Of a stretch of 5,557 nucleotides of DNA, positions 1 through 3,117 are shown piece after piece (position 1 is the first letter of the stretch; each line of letters begins with the position of its first letter). The translations under genes were made by a program, and so were the position numbers. Under the pieces are notes generated by a model, which worked only from the letters and a program-made list of their open reading frames with translations, did not search any database and was not told the DNA's origin. The stretch is taken from contig CAKUKT010000188.1 in NCBI GenBank assembly GCA_934663655.1, positions 1-5,557 on the forward strand. The letters are read 5' to 3'. This DNA is from an uncultured Victivallaceae bacterium (lineage in GTDB: Bacteria > Verrucomicrobiota > Lentisphaeria > Victivallales > Victivallaceae).

Positions 1-489
1 GTGGATGAAGTACTCCTTGTTGGCCAGCACCACCAGCGCATCGCCGATCGAAGCATCGCCGTGGGGATGGAAATGCATCGCATTGCCGATGACATTCGCC
101 GCCTTGTGAGTACGGCCGTCGTCGATTTGATGCAGCACCCAGAGGATCCGCCGCTGCACCGGTTTAAGTCCGTCATCGACATCGGGAATCGCCCGATCCT
201 TGATCACGTAGGCGGCGTATTCGAGGAAGTTCTTATCCATCATCGCCCGGAAATAGGCGTTGGACCCCCGCTGCCGCACCGCAGAAACTCCATCACCGGC
301 TTCCCCGACCTCATCGTCGTCCGAAGCAGTTCCGGCAACGGGAACGGCCACCGCCTCCGCTTCTCCGGCGGCAGCTGCGTTCGTCGGGACGTCGACACGC
401 TCCGGCTCTCCGGCGTTAACGACCGGTTTCCCGCCGGCGGACACGTTTTCCTCCGCCGATTCCATTCCGGTTGCGGGATCGTCACTCAT
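1..489 (-). CDS. parC: DNA topoisomerase IV subunit A (ParC/GyrA family), N-terminal part, cut by window edge
   Basis: This is the breakage-reunion subunit of a type IIA topoisomerase. With ParE it passes one DNA duplex through another to decatenate or relax the chromosome in the cytoplasm. Only the first 163 codons are present. Residues 78-163 match the start of the GyrA/ParC core: AYVIKDRAIPDVDDGLKPVQ (93-112), RRIL, then NVIGNAMHFHPHGDASIGDA (132-151). The active-site Tyr lies beyond the window. The wording 'HPHGDASIGDALV' is closer to Bacteroidota-type ParC than to E. coli GyrA. Residues 1-75 are an Ala/Val/Gly/Glu/Asp-rich, probably disordered extension that most homologues lack. The ATG at 487-489 overlaps the parE stop by 8 bases (ATGAGTGA) and has GGAG at 500-503, 10 bases upstream, so translation is probably coupled to parE. 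The family call is secure. ParC rather than a second GyrA is inferred from the pairing with ParE. Confidence 0.93.
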   Translation of the reverse strand, partial: MSDDPATGMESAEENVSAGGKPVVNAGEPERVDVPTNAAAAGEAEAVAVPVAGTASDDDEVGEAGDGVSAVRQRGSNAYFRAMMDKNFLEYAAYVIKDRAIPDVDDGLKPVQRRILWVLHQIDDGRTHKAANVIGNAMHFHPHGDASIGDALVVLANKEYFIH

Positions 490-2308
490 GGTCGAGGATC
501 TCCAGATTGTTCATAATGTACTCTTTGCGACGCGGGGAATTTGCGCCCATGAAAAAGCCGAGCAGTTCCGGGATGTTGTGCATATTCTCCAGCGTGACCG
601 GGGAAAGCCGGATATCGTCGCCGATGAACTGTCCGAACTCGTCCGGAGAGATCTCCCCCAGCCCCTTGAACCGGGTGATCTCCGCCTTTTTTCCGAGCCG
701 GGCGGCGGTTTCATCGCGTTCGTTTTCGCTGTAACAGTAAACTTGTTCGCGGGGGGTGCGCACCCGGAACAGCGGCGTCTCAAGCACGTACAGGTGCCCG
801 GAGAGCACCAGCTGATCGAAATAACTGAGAAAATAGGTTATCAGCAGATTGCGGATATGCATGCCATCCACATCGGCATCGGTGGCGATCACCACCTTGT
901 CGTAACGGAGATTGGCGGTATCATCTTCGATACCAAGCGCCTGGGTCATAAAGAACAGTTCTTCGTTCTGATAGATTTTTTCGCGCTTTTCGCCATAGCA
1001 GTTGAGCGGCTTGCCGCGCAGCGCATAAATCGCCTGGCAGTTCACGTCACGGGTCTTTTCCAGACTGCCGGCGGCGGAGTTGCCCTCGGTGAGGAAGATC
1101 ATCGTTTCCCGGGGGATGAGCGATCGCGGCCACTTGTCGCCGACGTGGAACTTGCAATCCTTGAGCTTGGGAATCCGCAGGCGGCTTTTTTGAGAGGTTT
1201 CGCGGGACTTCTTCTTCACATCCTGAATCTGGCGGTGAAGCTGTTCGTTGCGTTCGATCTTGTCGATGATCACCGCAGCCAGTTCCCGGTTGCGGTGGAG
1301 CGCATCGGCGACCGCATCGCGGACGGCCGCGACGATCGGACCGCGCACATCGGTGTTGCCGAGCTTGTTCTTGGTCTGGGATTCGAACACCGGATCCTTC
1401 ACCTTGATCGAAATCGCCCCGATCAACCCGTCGCGGACATCGTCGGCCTTGAATGATTTACCGGAAAAATCGTTGATTCCCTTGAGCACCCCCTCCTTGA
1501 AAGCGGAGAGATGGGTCCCGCCGTCCCGGGTGAACTGACCGTTCACAAAGGAGAAACTGGTCTCGCCGTAACGGTCGCTGTGGGTCATCGCGAACTCAAT
1601 CTCCGCCGAACGAAATGCGATGATTTCGTAAAGTCGTTCCTCGGCGGTTTCGGCTTCCAGCAGATCCTGCAGACCGCGCGGTGAATAGTAGCGTTCGCCG
1701 TTGAAGTAAAGCGAAAGGCCGCTGTTGAGATAAGCGTACATCCAGAGGCGCTTCTCAACGTAGTCGAAATTGAATGCGTAGCCGGGAAAAATTTCCGGAT
1801 CAGGCAGAAACGATACCGTCGTGCCGTTGCGTTCAGTGGTGTCGCCGGAGTGATCGTCAATGAGTTTGCCGCGCTCGAAAGTGACGCTGCGGAATTTCCC
1901 TTCGCGGCAACTGGTGGCGGAGAACTTCACCGACAGGGCGTTGACCGCCTTGGTGCCGACGCCATTGAGTCCGATGGAATATTTGAAGGCGTCGCTGTTG
2001 TATTTCCCGCCGGTATTCATCAGCGAAACACATTCGACCAGCTTCTCCAGCGGAATGCCGCGCCCGAAGTCGCGAACCGTCACCGTCGAATTTTCGATCG
2101 CGATATCGATCCGCCGTCCGCACCCCATGATGAATTCGTCGATGCTGTTGTCGATGATCTCCTTAAGCAGGATGTAGATCCCGTCGTCCGGGTGGGAACC
2201 GTCACCAAGTCGCCCGATGTACATACCGGAACGCAAACGGATATGCTCGAGCGGCGAAAGCGTCTGAATGGAATTTTTATCGTAAACCGGGCTGCTCGAT
2301 TCGGACAT
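482..2308 (-). CDS. parE: DNA topoisomerase IV subunit B (ParE/GyrB family), complete
   Basis: This is the ATPase subunit of the type IIA topoisomerase; ATP-driven dimerisation drives strand passage by ParC. The protein has 608 residues, usual for a short ParE. The GHKL ATPase domain shows EIIDNSIDE with E50 and N54, DFGRG (80-84), NGVGTKAVNAL (115-125) and the QTK-loop lysine K313. The TOPRIM domain shows LTEGNSAAG with catalytic E408, ALRGKPLN (429-436), and TDADVDG with metal ligands D477/D479/D481. KGLGE (548-552) follows near the C terminus. No GyrB-type insertion is evident. I chose the ATG at 2308 because homologues begin about here; AAAGGA at 2324-2329 is the only ribosome-binding site candidate, with a long 15-base spacing. 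The frame is open up to 2374, and an ATG at 2341 is a weaker alternative. The usual EGD of TOPRIM reads EGN (N410). It is the first gene of a parE-parC operon. Confidence 0.95.
   Translation of the reverse strand: MSESSSPVYDKNSIQTLSPLEHIRLRSGMYIGRLGDGSHPDDGIYILLKEIIDNSIDEFIMGCGRRIDIAIENSTVTVRDFGRGIPLEKLVECVSLMNTGGKYNSDAFKYSIGLNGVGTKAVNALSVKFSATSCREGKFRSVTFERGKLIDDHSGDTTERNGTTVSFLPDPEIFPGYAFNFDYVEKRLWMYAYLNSGLSLYFNGERYYSPRGLQDLLEAETAEERLYEIIAFRSAEIEFAMTHSDRYGETSFSFVNGQFTRDGGTHLSAFKEGVLKGINDFSGKSFKADDVRDGLIGAISIKVKDPVFESQTKNKLGNTDVRGPIVAAVRDAVADALHRNRELAAVIIDKIERNEQLHRQIQDVKKKSRETSQKSRLRIPKLKDCKFHVGDKWPRSLIPRETMIFLTEGNSAAGSLEKTRDVNCQAIYALRGKPLNCYGEKREKIYQNEELFFMTQALGIEDDTANLRYDKVVIATDADVDGMHIRNLLITYFLSYFDQLVLSGHLYVLETPLFRVRTPREQVYCYSENERDETAARLGKKAEITRFKGLGEISPDEFGQFIGDDIRLSPVTLENMHNIPELLGFFMGANSPRRKEYIMNNLEILDHE
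500..503 (-). promoter_or_regulatory. parC ribosome binding site inside the parE 3' end
   Basis: GGAG on the minus strand lies 10 bases before the parC ATG (487-489), within the last parE codons. Together with the 8-base ATGAGTGA overlap it supports this start and coupled translation of the two subunits, which are needed in equal amounts. Confidence 0.6.
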
Positions 2309-2353
2309 GATTGGTATCGGAAATCCTTTCTCTGGAAACATCACGTCATTCCA

Positions 2354-2394
2354 CCGGAATTTCCGGGGAATCAACCGGAGTGCAACTCCGGCTG
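2354..2394 (-). repeat. two tandem hairpins in the parE leader
   Basis: Reading the minus strand, CAGCCGGAG (2394-2386) can pair with CTCCGGTTG (2380-2372) around a TTGCA loop, giving 9 pairs including one G-U. Just downstream, CCGGAA/TTCCGG (2366-2354) forms a second, tighter palindrome with a single central base. Both lie between the predicted transcription start (about 2399) and the parE ribosome-binding region. The first hairpin would sit almost at the 5' end of the mRNA, where it could protect the message or serve as a binding site. There is no U-run, so it is not an intrinsic terminator. The pairing is directly seen; any function is inference. Confidence 0.45.
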
Positions 2395-2405
2395 TTATCT
2401 TGATA

Positions 2406-2434
2406 AATGTACCATGAAATCAGCAAAAATTCAA
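2406..2434 (-). promoter_or_regulatory. sigma70-type promoter of the parE-parC operon
   Basis: On the minus strand, TTGAAT (2434-2429) and TACATT (2411-2406) are separated by exactly 17 bases. A TG one base upstream of the -10 box makes it an extended -10. Transcription would start near 2399 and give a leader of about 90 bases before the parE ATG. The sequence TTGAATTT, 15 bases, then TA(C/T)ATTTATC recurs upstream of the kinase gene. Confidence 0.65.
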
Positions 2435-2465
2435 GAAATTTTTCCCTTTTTCAGCGCAATTCCGG

Positions 2466-2494
2466 TTGCGGCGGCACTCAAACGGTAGTATATT
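2466..2494 (+). promoter_or_regulatory. promoter of the tRNA-Thr gene
   Basis: TTGCGG (2466-2471) and TATATT (2489-2494) are 17 bases apart. The -10 box matches the consensus at 5 of 6 positions and the -35 at 3 of 6. The predicted start near 2501 leaves a 5' leader of about 10 bases before the mature tRNA, typical of a singly transcribed tRNA gene. Confidence 0.55.
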
Positions 2495-2510
2495 GGGAAT
2501 ATATCCGAAT

Positions 2511-2586
2511 GCCGGCTTAGCTCAGTTGGTAGAGCAGTTGACTTGTAATCAGCAGGTCGCGGGTTCGAATCCCGCAGCCGGCTCCA
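2511..2586 (+). tRNA. tRNA-Thr (anticodon UGU), CCA encoded
   Basis: A complete cloverleaf of 73 bases plus encoded CCA (2584-2586). The acceptor arms GCCGGCT (2511-2517) and AGCCGGC (2576-2582) pair fully. The D stem is GCTC/GAGC. The anticodon stem GTTGA/TCAGC has one G-T pair and encloses CTTGTAA, with anticodon TGT at 2544-2546. The variable loop is AGGTC. The T arm is GCGGG-TTCGAAT-CCCGC. The anticodon reads ACA and related Thr codons. The discriminator base is T2583. It is divergent from parE and has its own promoter; the next plus-strand gene is more than 500 bases away, so it is probably monocistronic. No introns or broken stems are seen. Confidence 0.98.
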
Positions 2587-2614
2587 GTTTTCCCACTCGA
2601 AATACCCTAAATTC

Positions 2615-2643
2615 CCGTGTTTTCCTACCACCGCAAAACACGG
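2615..2643 (+). repeat. 9-bp perfect inverted repeat downstream of tRNA-Thr, possible terminator or processing hairpin
   Basis: CCGTGTTTT (2615-2623) and AAAACACGG (2635-2643) are perfectly complementary around an 11-base loop, starting 28 bases after the tRNA CCA end. It could end tRNA transcription or protect the precursor's 3' end. No U-run follows the right arm on either strand, so it is not a canonical intrinsic terminator. A second CACGG (2682-2686), followed closely by seven Ts, could pair with the same left arm as an alternative. Confidence 0.4.
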
Positions 2644-2714
2644 CAGAAAACGTCCTTTTCAAGCAAAAATCCCGACATTTTCACGGCATTTTTTTGAAAC
2701 ATTGTCTTGTAACC

Positions 2715-2735
2715 ATGAAAGAGGAGAGCTTTCAT
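2715..2735. repeat. 7-bp inverted repeat with 7-base loop
   Basis: ATGAAAG (2715-2721) and CTTTCAT (2729-2735) flank the loop AGGAGAG. A run of six Ts begins 14 bases downstream (2749-2754), too far for a classic terminator. Role unknown. Confidence 0.35.
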
Positions 2736-2811
2736 CCATCCGATAATATTTTTTCCGCAGTTTATACTGTGTGGGTTCATTTGTTTCTCTGCCGGCGGCA
2801 AGGCGTTACTC

Positions 2812-2827
2812 TTACAGCCAGCTGTAA
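2812..2827. repeat. 16-bp palindrome, operator-like
   Basis: TTACAGC-CA-GCTGTAA is a perfect dyad with a 2-base centre, the size of a typical dimeric repressor half-site pair. As RNA it would have too small a loop unless inner pairs open, so a protein-binding site is at least as likely as a hairpin. It lies about 160 bases upstream of the kinase promoter. Confidence 0.4.
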
Positions 2828-2856
2828 TTTCCATTTTCCCTGTCCAGCCGCAAATC

Positions 2857-2876
2857 ATGCATCGCCAAAGATGCAT
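2857..2876. repeat. 7-bp inverted repeat with 6-base loop
   Basis: ATGCATC (2857-2863) and GATGCAT (2870-2876) flank GCCAAA. Each arm also contains the self-complementary ATGCAT. It sits about 110 bases upstream of the kinase -35 box. Function unknown; hairpin or binding site. Confidence 0.35.
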
Positions 2877-2983
2877 AAACCATAGATCCCCTTCCCGCCT
2901 GAAATCGATGGCCGCGCCGGAAACGCCGCTCGGAAATCATCCCCCCAATCAACTCCTTCAATTAAAAAATTTCACCAGTCAAA

Positions 2984-3012
2984 TTGAATTTCTCCAATTC
3001 CGGGACTATATT
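2984..3012 (+). promoter_or_regulatory. sigma70-type promoter of the kinase gene
   Basis: TTGAAT (2984-2989) and TATATT (3007-3012) are exactly 17 bases apart; the -10 matches the consensus at 5 of 6 positions. Transcription would begin near 3019, downstream of the two upstream in-frame ATGs at 2857 and 2908. This supports translation starting at 3118 with a leader of about 100 bases. An inverted repeat TTCAATT (2957-2963) / AATTGAA (2982-2988) overlaps the -35 box and could be an operator. Confidence 0.65.
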
Positions 3013-3039
3013 TATCTAACGTGTTGCCGCAGAGACGCC

Positions 3040-3089
3040 AGACCGGCAAATGAATCGGGACGGTTCGTCCGGAAGCACGAAGCCGGTTT
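3040..3089 (+). repeat. nested stem-loop in the kinase mRNA leader
   Basis: AGACCGGC (3040-3047) can pair with GCCGGTTT (3082-3089), 8 pairs with one G-U. Inside it, GGACG-GTT-CGTCC (3058-3070) forms a second hairpin. The structure would enclose the ATG at 3050 of the small upstream ORF and ends in a run of four Ts (3087-3090), so it has some look of an attenuator. The U-run overlaps the stem and is short, so real termination there is doubtful. Confidence 0.4.
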
Positions 3090-3115
3090 TGATTGTCAAC
3101 CCCGAGAGCACTTGA
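3050..3115 (+). CDS. possible 21-codon leader peptide upstream of the kinase
   Basis: A short frame starts with ATG at 3050 and ends with TGA at 3113-3115, leaving only GC before the kinase ATG at 3118. The peptide would read MNRDGSSGSTKPVLIVNPES plus T. It lies wholly within the predicted 5' leader and has no strong Shine-Dalgarno sequence (only a weak purine stretch, AGAGAC, at 3031-3036). A stop codon this close to the next start would allow ribosomes to re-initiate on the kinase, and the nested stem-loop at 3040-3089 would cover its start. No run of a single amino acid codon marks it as a classic attenuation leader. It could be chance; the 2-base spacing is the main reason to list it. Confidence 0.25.
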   Translation: MNRDGSSGSTKPVLIVNPEST

Positions 3116-3117
3116 GC

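Larger units (their letters stand above)
2587..2983. other. gene-free intergenic region rich in short inverted repeats
   Basis: About 400 bases between the tRNA and the kinase promoter, AT-richer than the flanking genes, with no open frame showing a ribosome-binding site or a recognisable product. It holds four perfect inverted repeats (2615-2643, 2715-2735, 2812-2827, 2857-2876) and T-runs at 2689-2695 and 2749-2754. Two further complementary pairs cross each other: 2795-2799 with 2847-2851, and 2802-2805 with 2863-2866. They could make a pseudoknot around the 2812-2827 hairpin. It could hold a small structured RNA, tRNA 3' processing signals and kinase regulatory sites, or be plain spacer. 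I cannot assign a known RNA family. Confidence 0.4.

Noticed and set aside
260..1456. 398-codon plus-strand frame opposite parE
   Set aside because: It is antisense to a gene with every ParE motif intact and has no family resemblance or ribosome-binding site; codon structure on the other strand explains the open frame.
1850..2488. 212-codon plus-strand frame over the parE start and its promoter
   Set aside because: It is a shadow of parE that runs into the intergenic region and the tRNA promoter; no recognisable protein.
2511..2600. tRNA-Thr 3' end as an integration (att) site
   Set aside because: No second copy of the tRNA 3' end and no integrase gene are visible in the window.
2431..2631. 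Minus-strand frame with RDSNPRPADYKSTALPTELS
   Set aside because: This is the well-known false protein produced by translating the complement of a tRNA gene; it lies across tRNA-Thr.
2644..2695. Intrinsic terminator ending in the seven-T run at 2689-2695
   Set aside because: Only a 3-4 pair stem can be drawn immediately before the T-run, so a canonical terminator cannot be supported.
2625..2876. 83-codon minus-strand frame in the intergenic region
   Set aside because: No Shine-Dalgarno sequence, odd composition (many Met, Cys, Trp, Lys) and it overlaps the inverted repeats; considered non-coding.
2780..2876. Faint resemblance on the minus strand to the c-di-GMP-I (GEMM) riboswitch core
   Set aside because: Fragments such as ACAGGG, ACGC and GCCGCCGG occur in the right order, but the core GGC...GCC helix with its A-rich loops does not form and no minus-strand gene follows closely. 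A covariance search would settle it.
2466..2885. Plus-strand frame with AGLAQLVEQLTCNQQVAGSN
   Set aside because: This is the matching false protein from translating the tRNA sense strand; the rest of the frame has no recognisable content.
2857..3117. Possible 87-residue N-terminal extension of the kinase from the ATG at 2857 (or 70 residues from 2908)
   Set aside because: The stretch is AT-rich and non-coding in character, contains a good promoter at 2984-3012, and adds no recognisable domain; starting at 3118 is simpler.
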